A stretch of DNA of 64,000 nucleotides from Streptomyces goshikiensis (GTDB lineage: Bacteria > Actinomycetota > Actinomycetes > Streptomycetales > Streptomycetaceae): NCBI RefSeq assembly GCF_014650555.1, contig NZ_BMVE01000002.1, positions 558,001-622,000 on the forward strand. Direction: 5' to 3'. Positions within the stretch are counted from its first letter, which is position 1, and each line of letters begins with the position of its first letter. The notes below the pieces were generated by a model. It searched no databases. It saw nothing but the letters and a program-made list of their open reading frames with translations, and was not told where the DNA came from. A program made the position numbers and the translations under genes. Positions 32,040-41,114 of this stretch are shown here, in pieces.

Positions 32040-34356
32040 CCGACCCCGAGGGCCCCGAGCCGACCCCCCGCGAACCGGCCGAGCCCGCTGGCGTCCAGCC
32101 CGCTCCGGACGTGTCGCTCCGGGCTGGGCCCGCTTCGGCCGAGCCCGCGCCGGTCGGGCCCGCTTCGGCCGAGCCCGCGCCGGTCGGGCCCGCCTCGGCT
32201 GGGCCCGCGCCGGTCGAGACGGCTCCGGTCGAGCTGGCTTCGCCCAAGCCCGCCCCGCCCGGGCCGCCCCCGGCCGAGCCCGCTGGCGTCCAGCCCGCCC
32301 CGGTCGAGCCGGCCCCGGCGGGGCACTCTCTGCCCGAGGCGGCCCCGGCCAAGCCCGCTACTGCCGAGCCGGCCCCGGTCGAGCCGGCTTCGGCTGGGCC
32401 CGCGCCGGTCGAGCCGGCCCCGGCCGGGCCCGCTTCGGGCGAGGCGGCGCCGGCGCGCCGTTTGGCCGCTCGCACCGGGAGGGCGGCGCAGTATCCGTCC
32501 GGGTCGTTGGCCAGTGCCAGTCCCGCGAGCCCGAACAGGATCACCGGCAGGTGCGCCGACGCCGTCACGTAGTCCGCCATCAGCCGCGGCGCGACGGCGA
32601 AGACCAGCCCCGCCACCACCGCGTACTGCGGCCGCCGCACCCCCGCGGCCACCACCACCGCCAGCCACACAAGCCCCGTCATCGCCGTGAAGTCCGTCGC
32701 GGTGACACGGGTGTTGTACGACGCGTACACCACGCCCCCGAACCCGGCCAGCCCCGCCGACAGCGTGAACAGCAGCAGCTTCGTCCGCAGCACGGACACC
32801 CCCGACGCCATCGCCGCCGCCGGCGCCGACCGGACGGCCAGCACCGCCCGCCCCGCCGGGGAGCCCCGCAGCACGCTCAGCCCGGCAGCCACCATCGCGA
32901 CGAGGAGCACCAGGGCCACGCCGAGCGCCCGGTCGTCGGACAGGTCCACCGGCCCGATCACCGGCCGCGGCACCGGCCAGCCCGCGTCCCCGTTGCGCAG
33001 CCACCGCAGCTGGAACAGGACCTGGTCGGCGAGGAAGGCCAGCGCCAGCGTCGCCAGGGCGAGCGAGCGCCCGCCCAGCCGCAGCGCCGGCAGGGCGACC
33101 AGCGCCCCCAGTACGGCGGCCGCGCAGGTCCCGGCCGCCAGCGCCGCCACGAACGGCCAGCCCCGGCTCATCAGCAGCCCCGCCACCAGCGCCGCCCCCG
33201 TCACGAAGGTGGCCTGCGCCAGCGAGACCATCGCCCCGAGCCCCGTCACCATCGTGAAGGACATGAACACCAGCCCGATCGCCAGCCCTTGCGCCAGCAG
33301 CCCGCTCCAGAACGGCGTGGTGACGGTGTAGAACGCCACGCACAGCGCCCCCGCGAGCACCGCCCACACCCCCCACCGCCGCGCCCACGACGCCCCCGCC
33401 AGATGATCGACCGGCGGCGCGTCGGCCGCCGCCGTCCCCGCCGTCCGGGCCCTGCGCGTCAGCACCAGCAGCCCGCCGAACAGGATCAGGAACGGCACCG
33501 CCGTCCGGAAGCCGGTGATCCGCTCGGCGAAGGAGGCGTACCCGGCGACGAGGTTCTGCAGTACGCCCAGCCCCAGCCCGCCCGCGAACGCGAGCGGCAC
33601 CGACGCGAAGCGCCCGATGACCGCCGCCGTCGCCGACACGAACAGGAACAGGGTGAAGTCGTGCGCCGACAGCCCCAGCAGCGGGGTAGCCAGCACCCCC
33701 GCCAGCCCCGCCAGGCCCGACGCGATCATCCAGGCCACCGACGACAGCCGGTCGGCGCTGATCCCGCGCAGCTCGGTCAGGGAGCGGTTGTCGACGGCCG
33801 CCCGCAGCCGCAGCCCCAGCCGGGTGTGCCGCAGCAGCACCCACAGCGCCACGGCCACCAGCGCCGTCGCCACCCAGGTGATCAGCTGGTCGGAGTCGAT
33901 GCCGACCCCCTCCGTCAGCTGCCAGGACCGCGCGGGGCTCGGCCCCACGCCCGGCAGCCCGAACTGGTTCTCCGCCGGTTTCACGGGCGCGCCCGCCTCC
34001 GCCAGGAGCTCCACCGCCCACAGCCCGGCCGCCGGCAGCGCCACCAGCAGCCCGATGGTGGCGACGATCTGCGCGCTCTCCCCGACCCGGGCCAGCCGGC
34101 GGAACATCAGCCGGTCCAGCGCCCAGCCGAGGCCGGGTGCGAGTACCAGGACGACCAGCAGCGCCGCCGGGACGGCCGGCCAGCCCAGCCCGGAGCGCAC
34201 CTCGTAGAAGACCAGCGCGCACAGGTAGGCCGTGGCCCCGTGCGCGAAGTTGAACAGCCCGGAGGCCGAGTACGAGAGCACGAGCCCGGTGGCGAGCAGT
34301 GCGTACAGGGCGCCGGAGACCAGGCCGCTCAGGGCGATGACGAGCAGATCCTCCAT
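32020..34356 (-). CDS. livHM: Fused LivH-LivM permease with long Ala/Gly-rich linker toward LivF
   Basis: 779 codons to the G7 tract. Residues 1-300 are a LivH-type permease (VSGALYALLATGLVLSYSASGLFNFAHGA, AAVDNRSLTELRGIS, GLAGVLATPLLGL), residues about 330-625 a LivM-type permease (LVFMSFTMVTGLGAMVSLAQATFVTGAA, VRSAPAAAMASGVSV, LAGFGGVVYASYN). About 140 residues of Ala-Gly-Pro-Ser-Thr-Glu repeats follow, encoded by 15- and 30-bp units, leading into the LivF opening. The ATG at 34356 has AAGGGGAG upstream and sits 19 nt after the binding-protein stop. Permease fusions are known in this family; one with a low-complexity tether to the ATPase is unusual. Confidence 0.82.
32127..32216. repeat. 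30-bp tandem repeat in the Liv linker
   Basis: Two identical 30-bp units (32127-32156 and 32157-32186) and a third with three changes (32187-32216), followed by degenerate 15-bp units up to about 32450. Each unit codes for ten residues (G-A-G-S-A-E-A-G-P-T). In-frame units allow length change without loss of frame. Confidence 0.85.
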
Positions 34357-34375
34357 GCCGCTCCCCTTGCCCGGG

Positions 34376-35638
34376 CTACTTGAAGGGGACGGGTTCGTAG
34401 CACTTGAAGGGGACGGAGACCTCGTACGCCCCGTCCTTCAGCCGGACCAGCGCCCCGCAGCCGAAGCTCTCCTTCTGGCCCTTGGGCTCCGCGCGGTCGC
34501 CGACGAGCGTGCCGGTGTCGGAGAAGCTCCGGGCGGCGTTCTGGAAGTGGGCGACGGTGAGGTCCTTGCCCGCCTTCAGGGCGATCGACACGAACAGGTC
34601 CGCCGACATGTACCCGGTCAACATGTGCATGTTCAGGGGGACTTCCCGGCCGCCCGAGGCCGCCTTGATGTCCGCCTTGAACTGGTCCATCCTCGGGTTC
34701 GCGGACTCGAAGGGCTCGAACTGGAGCAGGACGTGCACCCCGTCGAGGGCCTGCCTGGTGGTGTCCTTGGCGAGCAGGGCCGGGTCGTAGTCGGTCGGGT
34801 CGGAGAGCAGCCCCCGGTACCCGGCGCGCTTGAGGGCGGTGAACAGCCCGATGTTGTTGGGGGTCTGCATGACCGAGACGACGGCGTCCGGCGCCTCGCC
34901 CCCGTCGCTCGCGAGGATGTCCTTCACGTACGCGGACCAGTCGCTCGGCACGGCCGTGGCGGGAACGGAGGCCTTGGCGTAGGCCACCTCGAAGCCGGCG
35001 CCGGCGAAGCCCTGTTGGAAGGTGCGGATGCCGAACTTCCCGGCGTCGCTGTCGTTGGCGATGATCGCGACCGACTTGCCCTTCGCACCGCCGAGCACCT
35101 GGCCGATGCCCTCGGGCCAGGTCTGGTTGAGGGTGCCGCCGGGGGAGGGGACCAGGCAGCCGTTGAAGCCGTAGATGTACTGCGGCCCGCAGAAGGAGGG
35201 CAGGGTGCCCCAGCCGAAGGTGGGCACCTTCTCCTGCTCCAGGAAGTCGGCGCCGGAGAAGGTGACCGAGCTCATCGGGGCGACCGCGAAGACCTTGTCC
35301 TGCTGGACGAGTTTGCGGGCGGCCGCCAGGTTCTTGCCGGGGTCCTGGCCGTCGTCCTCGGCGCCGATGTAGTCGATCGTGCGGCCGTTGATCCCGCCCT
35401 CGGCGTTGGCCCTCAGGTACCGGGCCCGCGCCCCGAGGTCGGTGTCCTTCTTGCTGTAGCCGCTCGCGCTGGTCATGGAGACGATGCCGCCGACCTTGAT
35501 CGAGCCGGCGCTCACCCCTCGGGTGGCCGCCGCGTCGCCGGGCTTGCCCGGCAGGGAGCCGCCGGAGGCGGAGTTGCAGGCGCAGACGAGGGCGAGCGCC
35601 GCCGCGGCGGCGGCCAGGGCGCGGATCGGTCGCAACAT
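34376..35638 (-). CDS. Branched-chain amino acid-type ABC transporter substrate-binding lipoprotein
   Basis: 420 residues. The N-terminus is a lipoprotein signal, MLRPIRAL then an Ala-rich core and LVCAC, with Cys21 the likely lipidated residue. The mature part follows the LivJ/LivK fold: IKVGGIVSMTSASGYSKKDTDLGARARYLRANAEGGINGRTIDYIGAEDDGQDPGKNLAAARKLVQQDKVFAVAPMSS is the conserved first lobe. Family members bind amino acids but also aromatic acids, amides and urea. Because the next gene upstream encodes an acyl-CoA synthetase, a carboxylic acid ligand is plausible. Promoter and paired operators lie just upstream. Confidence 0.92.
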   Translation of the reverse strand: MLRPIRALAAAAAALALVCACNSASGGSLPGKPGDAAATRGVSAGSIKVGGIVSMTSASGYSKKDTDLGARARYLRANAEGGINGRTIDYIGAEDDGQDPGKNLAAARKLVQQDKVFAVAPMSSVTFSGADFLEQEKVPTFGWGTLPSFCGPQYIYGFNGCLVPSPGGTLNQTWPEGIGQVLGGAKGKSVAIIANDSDAGKFGIRTFQQGFAGAGFEVAYAKASVPATAVPSDWSAYVKDILASDGGEAPDAVVSVMQTPNNIGLFTALKRAGYRGLLSDPTDYDPALLAKDTTRQALDGVHVLLQFEPFESANPRMDQFKADIKAASGGREVPLNMHMLTGYMSADLFVSIALKAGKDLTVAHFQNAARSFSDTGTLVGDRAEPKGQKESFGCGALVRLKDGAYEVSVPFKCYEPVPFK

Positions 35639-35670
35639 GGGTGGGGATCCCCTCCGGTCGGAATCCCCGC

Positions 35671-35699
35671 ATTCTGTGCGTGAGCTGACGCACCGTCAA
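35671..35699 (-). promoter_or_regulatory. Promoter of the Liv-type transporter operon
   Basis: On the minus strand, -35 TTGACG (35694-35699) and -10 CAGAAT (35671-35676) are separated by exactly 17 nt. The transcript would start near 35664, giving a leader of about 26 nt with a GGAGGGG ribosome site. The first operator overlaps the -35 box. Confidence 0.7.
35686..35698. promoter_or_regulatory. Operator 1, TGACG-CAC-CGTCA
   Basis: Perfect 5+5 inverted repeat with a 3-nt centre overlapping the -35 box of the transporter promoter. Its centre lies 33 bp (three helical turns) from operator 2. Confidence 0.75.
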
Positions 35700-35718
35700 T
35701 ATTCCTGACACGGTGATT

Positions 35719-35731
35719 TGACGATCCGTCA
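35719..35731. promoter_or_regulatory. Operator 2, TGACG-ATC-CGTCA
   Basis: Second perfect copy of the same 13-bp operator, upstream of the promoter and on the same face of the helix as operator 1. A TetR-type dimer repressor is the likely reader; no TetR gene lies in this window. Confidence 0.75.
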
Positions 35732-35763
35732 GGAATGGGCGGGCGGCCGCCCCGAGGGGCGCG

Positions 35764-37590
35764 TCAGGACTGGTAGAGGGCGGCGACCTCCTTCGCGTAC
35801 GCCTTCTCGATCGCCCCGCGCTTCAGCTTCAACGAGGGCGTCAGCAGCCCCCGTTCCTCCGAGAACTGCTCGGCCAGTACCCGGAACGTACGGATCGCCT
35901 CGGCTTGCGAGACCAGCGTGTTCGCCGCCACCACCGCCCGGCGCACCTCCGCCGTCAGATCCGGGTCGTGCACCAGGTCCGCCGCCGCCAGCTGCTGTCG
36001 CCCCCGCATCGACAGCCAGTGCGCGACCCCCTCCATGTCCAGGGTCACCAGCGCCGCTATGTACGGCCGGTCGTTGCCCACCAGCACGCACTGCGCCACC
36101 AGCGGATGCGACCGCACCCGCTCCTCCAGGGCCGCCGGCGCCACGCTCTTGCCGTTGGAGGTCACCAGGATCTCCTTCTTGCGCCCGGTGATCGTGAGGT
36201 ACCCGTCCTCGTCGAGCCGCCCCAGGTCCCCCGTCGCCAGCCAGCCGCCGCGCAGCACCACCTCCGAGGAACGCGGGTCGTTGAGGTACCCCGAGAAGAT
36301 GTGACCGCCGTGCAGCCAGACCTCCCCGTCGTCGGCTATGTGCACCGTGCTGCCCGGGATCGGCCGCCCGACCGTGCCGTACTTCGTCGCCCCCGGCGGA
36401 TTCGCCGTCGCCGCCGCGCAGGACTCCGTCAGCCCGTACCCCTCGAACACCGTGATTCCCGCGCCGTCGAAGAACAGCCCGAGCCGGCGCGCCATCGCGG
36501 ACCCGCCCGACATCGCGTGCCGCACCCGGCCGCCCATCGCCTCGCGGACCTTCCCGTACACCAGCTTCTCGAACAGCTGGTGCTCCATCCGCAACGCCGC
36601 CGAGGGCCCCGGCCCGGTACCGAACGCCTTCTGCTCCCGCGCCTCGGCGTACCGCACGGCCGTCTCCACCGCCCGGTCGAAGGCCCCCGTGCGCCCCTCC
36701 ACCTCGGCCTTGCGCCGCGCCGCCGCGAACACCTTCTCGAAGACGTACGGCACCCCGAGCACGAACGTCGGCCGGAACGCCGCCAGATCCGGCAGCAGCT
36801 CGGCCGCCGCCAGCACCGGCTGGTGCCCCAGCTTGACCCGCGCCCGGACCGCGGCCACCTCCACCATCCGGCCGAAGACGTGCGCGAGGGGGAGGAAGAG
36901 CAGCGTGGACGGCTGCTCGCCGGGCCCGGCCTGGAACACCGACTCCCAGCAGTTCACCAGCGTGTCCGCCTCGAACATGAAATTGCCGTGCGAGAGCACA
37001 CAGCCCTTGGGGCGGCCCGTGGTCCCGGAGGTGTAGATGACGGTGGCCGTCGAATCCGGGGTGACCGCACTGCGGTGGCGGTGCACCACCCCCTCCGCGA
37101 CCCCGCGCCCCGACTCGACCAGGTCCGCCACCGCCCCGGCGTCGAGCTGCCAGAGCCGGCGCAGCTGGGGGAGCCGCTCGATGACGGAGCCGACCGTCAT
37201 CGCCTGGTCCTCGTCCTCGACGACGCAGCCGACGCAGGACGAGTCGTAGAGGATCCAGTGGACCTGCTCGACCGACGACGTCGGATACACGGGGACCGGC
37301 TGGGCGCCGACGGCCCACAGCGCGAAGTCGAACAGCGTCCACTCGTACCGGGTACGGGACATCACCCCCACCCGGTCCCCGAACCGCACGCCCTGGGCCA
37401 GCAGGCCCTTCGCCAGCGCCAGCACCTCGGCGGCCAGCTCGCCGGAGGTGACGTCCAGCCAGCGGCCGTCCGTCTTGCGGCCGAGGACCACCCGGTCCGG
37501 ATCCTGCGCGGCGTGGTCGAACACGACGTCGGCCAGCCCTCCGACCGGCGCGGCCGTGATCACGGGTGGCACGGTTACCTCGCGCAACAT
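35764..37590 (-). CDS. Long-chain fatty-acid-CoA ligase (AMP-forming, FadD15-like)
   Basis: 608 residues from ATG at 37590 with GAGGAG upstream. The AMP-binding P-loop is IYTSGTTGRPKGCVLSHGN, followed by FLPLAHVFGRM, the adenine-binding GYGLTES and the hinge and lysine region GDLGRLDEDGYLTITGRKKEILVTSNGKSVAP. These mark the long-chain acyl-CoA synthetase group. It activates a carboxylic acid to the acyl-CoA. It is upstream of, and co-oriented with, the Liv-type transporter genes, with the operator pair in between, so import and activation of one acid is a reasonable hypothesis. Confidence 0.92.
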   Translation of the reverse strand: MLREVTVPPVITAAPVGGLADVVFDHAAQDPDRVVLGRKTDGRWLDVTSGELAAEVLALAKGLLAQGVRFGDRVGVMSRTRYEWTLFDFALWAVGAQPVPVYPTSSVEQVHWILYDSSCVGCVVEDEDQAMTVGSVIERLPQLRRLWQLDAGAVADLVESGRGVAEGVVHRHRSAVTPDSTATVIYTSGTTGRPKGCVLSHGNFMFEADTLVNCWESVFQAGPGEQPSTLLFLPLAHVFGRMVEVAAVRARVKLGHQPVLAAAELLPDLAAFRPTFVLGVPYVFEKVFAAARRKAEVEGRTGAFDRAVETAVRYAEAREQKAFGTGPGPSAALRMEHQLFEKLVYGKVREAMGGRVRHAMSGGSAMARRLGLFFDGAGITVFEGYGLTESCAAATANPPGATKYGTVGRPIPGSTVHIADDGEVWLHGGHIFSGYLNDPRSSEVVLRGGWLATGDLGRLDEDGYLTITGRKKEILVTSNGKSVAPAALEERVRSHPLVAQCVLVGNDRPYIAALVTLDMEGVAHWLSMRGRQQLAAADLVHDPDLTAEVRRAVVAANTLVSQAEAIRTFRVLAEQFSEERGLLTPSLKLKRGAIEKAYAKEVAALYQS

Positions 37591-37617
37591 CCCGCTCCTC
37601 TCCGTGTCGGCGCCGCG

Positions 37618-37623
37618 ACGCTA
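37618..37623 (-). promoter_or_regulatory. -10 box of the acyl-CoA ligase gene
   Basis: TAGCGT on the minus strand, 27 nt before the ATG at 37590; fits TANNNT. No clear -35. Confidence 0.45.
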
Positions 37624-37711
37624 CCCCACGCGCGGGGCCGGCCGGGACCGCTTCGGAAACCTCCACAGGATCCCCTCGGATTTCACCGCCCGGGACGGCT
37701 CGGACCGCAGG

Positions 37712-38563
37712 TCAGGCGGGCCGGCTGAGGCGATCGCCGCCCGAGAGGACCGCGGCCGCCAGGGCCTCGGAGGCCGGGGTCGGGCGGCCGGCCTGGAGGA
37801 GGGCGAACTCCACCGGCCCCAGCTCGGGCAGCCCGCCCACCCGGACCAGCCCCGGCGGGATCAGCCCCCGGGTGTGCGCCATCACGCCCAGACCGGCGCG
37901 GGCCGCCGCGATCAGGCCGCTCAGGCTGCCGCTCGTACAGGCGATCCGCCAGGCCCGGCCCTCCCGCTCCAGGACCTCCAGCGCCCGGGCCCGGGTGATC
38001 CCCGGCGGCGGGAACACGATCAGCGGGACCGGCCGCTCCGGATCCACCCGCAGCCCCTCCGCCCCGATCCACACCATCCGGTCCCGCCACACCAGCCGGC
38101 CCCGCTCGTCGCCCGGGCCGCGCCGTTTGGCCAGCACCAGGTCCAGACGGCCCGCGTCGAGCCGCTCGTGCAGGACCCCCGACAGCTCGACCGACAGCTC
38201 CAGGTCCACCTCGGGGTGCTCGTGCCGGAAGCCCTCCAGGACCTCCGGGAGCCGGGTCAGGACGAAGTCCTCCGACGCGCCGAACCGCAGGCGGCCGCGC
38301 AGCCGGGTCCCGGTGAAGAAGGCGGCGGCCCGCTCGTGCGCCTCCAGGATGGTCCGCGCGAAGCCGAGCAGCGCCTCGCCGTCCTCCGTCAGCTCCACGG
38401 AATGCGTGTCCCGGAAGAACAGCGGCCGCCCGGTCGGCTCCTCCAGCCGCCGCACGTGCTGGCTGACGGTGGACTGCCGCACCCCGAGCCGCCCGGCGGC
38501 CTGCGTGAAGCTGAGCGTCTGGGCGACGGTGAGGAACGTACGCAGCTGAACGGGGTCGTACAT
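37712..38563 (-). CDS. LysR-family transcriptional regulator
   Basis: 283 residues. The N-terminal winged helix reads LRTFLTVAQTLSFTQAAGRLGVRQSTVSQHVRRLEEPTGRPLFFRDTHSVELTEDG, the standard LysR DNA-binding domain; the periplasmic-binding-protein-like effector domain begins GRLRFGASEDFVLTRLPEVLEGFRHEHPEVDLELSV. The ATG at 38563 lies 6 nt after a TAGCAT box, so the mRNA is leaderless. It is divergent from a BASS-family carrier and the shared region holds a T-N11-A inverted repeat, so it probably controls both itself and the carrier. Confidence 0.92.
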   Translation of the reverse strand: MYDPVQLRTFLTVAQTLSFTQAAGRLGVRQSTVSQHVRRLEEPTGRPLFFRDTHSVELTEDGEALLGFARTILEAHERAAAFFTGTRLRGRLRFGASEDFVLTRLPEVLEGFRHEHPEVDLELSVELSGVLHERLDAGRLDLVLAKRRGPGDERGRLVWRDRMVWIGAEGLRVDPERPVPLIVFPPPGITRARALEVLEREGRAWRIACTSGSLSGLIAAARAGLGVMAHTRGLIPPGLVRVGGLPELGPVEFALLQAGRPTPASEALAAAVLSGGDRLSRPA

Positions 38564-38569
38564 GGAGCC

Positions 38570-38575
38570 ATGCTA
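38570..38575 (-). promoter_or_regulatory. -10 box, leaderless start of the LysR gene
   Basis: TAGCAT on the minus strand with exactly 6 nt to the ATG at 38563, and no ribosome site. Confidence 0.65.
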
Positions 38576-38582
38576 GGGCGAT

Positions 38583-38605
38583 TGTCATTGCGCACGCCGA
38601 TGACA
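38583..38605. promoter_or_regulatory. LysR-type operator TGTCAT-N11-ATGACA
   Basis: Perfect 6+6 inverted repeat with an 11-nt centre, containing the T-N11-A core of LysR binding sites. It lies 8 nt upstream of the lysR -10 box and 80 nt upstream of the carrier gene start. Confidence 0.8.
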
Positions 38606-38685
38606 GTGAGCACGGAATGCGCCTTTCCCGATCACCATTGCCCCGGGCACGATGAGAACGACACCGCACGAGAAGGCACCCGTAC

Positions 38686-39813
38686 ATGCGCCGCACCCGC
38701 CCGACCCGAACCGCCCCGCCGGGCACCGGCTCCGCCCCGCGGGGCCGCCGGTGGGGGGTGGTGGACCCATACGTGATGGCGCTGCTCGGGACCGTCGGCG
38801 TCGCCGCGCTGCTGCCCGCCCGCGGCGCCGCCGCGGACGTGGCCGACGCGGGGGCGACCGGCGCCGTGGCCCTGCTGTTCTTCCTCTACGGCGCCCGGCT
38901 CTCCGCCCGCGAGACCCTCGACGGACTGCGCCACTGGCGGCTGCACCTCACCGTGCTCGGCTGTACCTTCCTGCTCTTCCCCCTCCTCGGCCTCGCCGCC
39001 CGCGGCCTCGTCCCCAACCTGCTCACGCCCCCGCTCTACGCCGGCCTGCTCTTCCTCTGCCTGGTCCCCTCGACCATCCAGTCCTCGATCGCCTTCACCT
39101 CGATCGCCCGCGGCAACGTGCCCGCCGCGATCTGCGCCGGCTCCTTCTCCTCCCTCGCAGGCATCGCCCTCACCCCGCTCCTCGCCGCCGCACTGCTCGG
39201 CGCCGACGCGGGCGGCTTCTCGCCCGGCTCCCTGGCCGGGATCGTCGTCCAGCTCCTGCTGCCGTTCCTCCTGGGCCAGGTCCTGCGCCGCCGGATCGCG
39301 GCCTTCCTGGCCCGCCACAAGAAGGTGCTCGGCCTCGTCGACCGCGGCTCGATCCTGCTCGTCGTCTACACCGCCTTCAGCGCGGGCATGGCCGCCGGCA
39401 TCTGGCACCAGGTCAGCCTCCCGCGTCTGGGCGCCCTGCTGCTGGTCGAGGCCGTGCTCCTCGCCGTCATGCTCCTGGCCAGCTGGTACGGGGCCGGCCG
39501 CCTCGGATTCGACCGGGCTGACCGGATCGCCATCCAGTTCGCGGGGTCGAAGAAGAGCCTCGCCGCCGGACTTCCCATGGCGAGCGTGCTGTTCGGGGCG
39601 CAGGCGAGCCTGGCCGTGCTGCCGCTGATGCTGTTCCACCAGATGCAGCTGATGGTCTGCGCGGCCCTGGCCCGCCACCGGGCACGCGACGCCGACCGGG
39701 ACCCGGAGCGGGACCCGGACCCCGCGCCCGCGCCCGCCGTGCCCCAACGCGCCCCCGGTCATGTGGCGGAGGTCTCGCCCACCCCCCAACACCCCGCCGC
39801 CCGGGCCCGGTAA
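38686..39813 (+). CDS. Bile acid:sodium symporter (BASS/SBF-like, YfeH type) family carrier
   Basis: 375 residues with about ten hydrophobic segments. Recognisable stretches are FFLYGARLSARETLDGLRHWRLHLTVLGCTFLLFPLLGL, the Gln/Ser-rich crossover region VPSTIQSSIAFTSIARGNVPAAICAGSFSSL, and FAGSKKSLAAGLPMASVLFG, all typical of the BASS group with the SBF-like fold. The C-terminal 45 residues are a Pro/Asp/Arg-rich cytoplasmic tail. Relatives export or import organic anions with sodium; this subgroup (YfeH/ChrA-unrelated) has no proven substrate. Probably controlled by the adjacent LysR protein. Confidence 0.85.
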   Translation: MRRTRPTRTAPPGTGSAPRGRRWGVVDPYVMALLGTVGVAALLPARGAAADVADAGATGAVALLFFLYGARLSARETLDGLRHWRLHLTVLGCTFLLFPLLGLAARGLVPNLLTPPLYAGLLFLCLVPSTIQSSIAFTSIARGNVPAAICAGSFSSLAGIALTPLLAAALLGADAGGFSPGSLAGIVVQLLLPFLLGQVLRRRIAAFLARHKKVLGLVDRGSILLVVYTAFSAGMAAGIWHQVSLPRLGALLLVEAVLLAVMLLASWYGAGRLGFDRADRIAIQFAGSKKSLAAGLPMASVLFGAQASLAVLPLMLFHQMQLMVCAALARHRARDADRDPERDPDPAPAPAVPQRAPGHVAEVSPTPQHPAARAR

Positions 39814-39816
39814 CGT
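39811..39816 (+). promoter_or_regulatory. -10 box, leaderless GTG start
   Basis: TAACGT with exactly 6 nt to the GTG at 39823. Placed directly at the end of the upstream gene, with no ribosome site. Confidence 0.65.
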
Positions 39817-39822
39817 GCGGCG

Positions 39823-40254
39823 GTGACCTGGATACGCCCGCTCGCCGCGCACGCCGAACGCCCCTGCACCCTGGTGGTGTGCAGGGGCTGCTGCTGTGGC
39901 GACCCCCGCAAGAACCCCGGCACCGACCACGCGGGCCAACTGGCCCGGCTGCGCGAGGCCGCGGCCGCGTCAGGGGGCCGGCTGGCCGTCCGTACGAGCG
40001 ACTGCCTCGGCCCCTGCTCCCAGGCCAACGTCATCGTGGTCCAGCCCACCTCCGAGGCCCGGCGACGCGGCGCCCGCGCGGCCTGGTTCGGCTGGGCCCT
40101 CGACGACACCGCGACCGACGAGATCATCGCCTGGGCGGAATCGGGCGGCCCCGGCTCCAGCCCGCTCCCGGACACCCTCGGCCTGCACCGCATCGACCCG
40201 CCGGAGCCCAAGCCGAGGACGGACACCCCGCGCCGCGCCCGCCGGGGGCGCTGA
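39823..40254 (+). CDS. Thioredoxin-like [2Fe-2S] ferredoxin-domain protein
   Basis: 143 residues from a leaderless GTG. Four conserved cysteines are spread as VVCRGCCCGD and SDCLGPCSQAN, the pattern of thioredoxin-fold 2Fe-2S ferredoxins (as in NuoE C-terminal domains). The C-terminal 40 residues are a disordered Pro/Arg-rich tail. It probably carries electrons in the cytoplasm. It converges with fdhD, and the pairing of a small 2Fe-2S protein with FdhD suggests a link to molybdenum-dependent oxidoreductases, although no such enzyme is in the window. Confidence 0.87.
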   Translation: MTWIRPLAAHAERPCTLVVCRGCCCGDPRKNPGTDHAGQLARLREAAAASGGRLAVRTSDCLGPCSQANVIVVQPTSEARRRGARAAWFGWALDDTATDEIIAWAESGGPGSSPLPDTLGLHRIDPPEPKPRTDTPRRARRGR

Positions 40255-40286
40255 GCGGCGGCGCCGAGCCAGGCGGCGGCGGCGCG

Positions 40287-41114
40287 TCAGAGGGTGACGC
40301 GCTCCTCGCCCGCGTAGATGTTCATGTCGGGCCCGCGCAGGAACCCGATCAGCGTCAGCCCCGTCTCCAGCGCCAGGTCCACCGCCAGCGAAGACGGCGC
40401 GGAAACGGCCGCCAGCACCGGGATCCCGGCCATCACGGCCTTCTGCGCCAGCTCGAAGGACGCCCGCCCCGACACCAGCAGCACCCCGCCGGCCAGCGGC
40501 AGCCGCCCGGCCTGGAGCGCCCGCCCCACGATCTTGTCCACCGCGTTGTGCCGCCCCACGTCCTCCCGTACGTCGAGCAGCTCGCCCTCCGCCGTGAACA
40601 GCCCGGCGGCGTGCAGCCCGCCGGTCCGGTCGAACACCTTCTGCGCCGCGCGCAGCCGGTCCGGCAGCTGTCCGAGGAGCGCCGCGGAGACCCGTACCGG
40701 ATCGGCGGCGATCCCCGTGAACCGGGTCGCCGTGCGCACCGCGTCCAGGCTCGCCTTGCCGCACAGCCCGCAGGAGGAGGTGGTGTAGACGTTCCGCTCC
40801 AGCGAGATGTCCGGGAGGGGCACGCCGGGCGCGAGCTGTACGTTGACGACGTTGTACGTGTTCGAGCCGTCCTCGGCGGCGCCCTCGCAGTACGTCACGG
40901 CCCGGACCTCCGCGGCCGAGGCGAGCACGCCCTCGCTCACCAGGAAACCCACGGCAAGCGCGAAGTCGTCCCCCGGGGTGCGCATCGTGATCGCCAGCGG
41001 TTTGCCGTTCAGCCGGATCTCCAGCGGCTCCTCGGCGACCAGGGTGTCCGGCCGGGTCCCGGCCACGCCGCCCCGGATCCTGACGACACGACGGCGTTCG
41101 GTGACCCGTCCCAT
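40287..41114 (-). CDS. fdhD: Formate dehydrogenase accessory sulfurtransferase FdhD
   Basis: 275 residues from ATG at 41114; the open frame continues to 41261 but lacks support. FdhD passes sulfur to the molybdenum cofactor of formate dehydrogenases. Key motifs: [38 protein letters not shown]; the catalytic cysteine pair in [42 protein letters not shown]; and [37 protein letters not shown]. All family landmarks are intact, so it should be active. Its substrate enzyme lies elsewhere in the genome. Confidence 0.96.
   Translation of the reverse strand: MGRVTERRRVVRIRGGVAGTRPDTLVAEEPLEIRLNGKPLAITMRTPGDDFALAVGFLVSEGVLASAAEVRAVTYCEGAAEDGSNTYNVVNVQLAPGVPLPDISLERNVYTTSSCGLCGKASLDAVRTATRFTGIAADPVRVSAALLGQLPDRLRAAQKVFDRTGGLHAAGLFTAEGELLDVREDVGRHNAVDKIVGRALQAGRLPLAGGVLLVSGRASFELAQKAVMAGIPVLAAVSAPSSLAVDLALETGLTLIGFLRGPDMNIYAGEERVTL

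Noticed and set aside
30577..34356. Single 1259-codon protein as written
   Set aside because: The part between residues 780 and 1003 is LivF read in the wrong frame; the product makes sense only with the G7 tract corrected to six, or as separate proteins.
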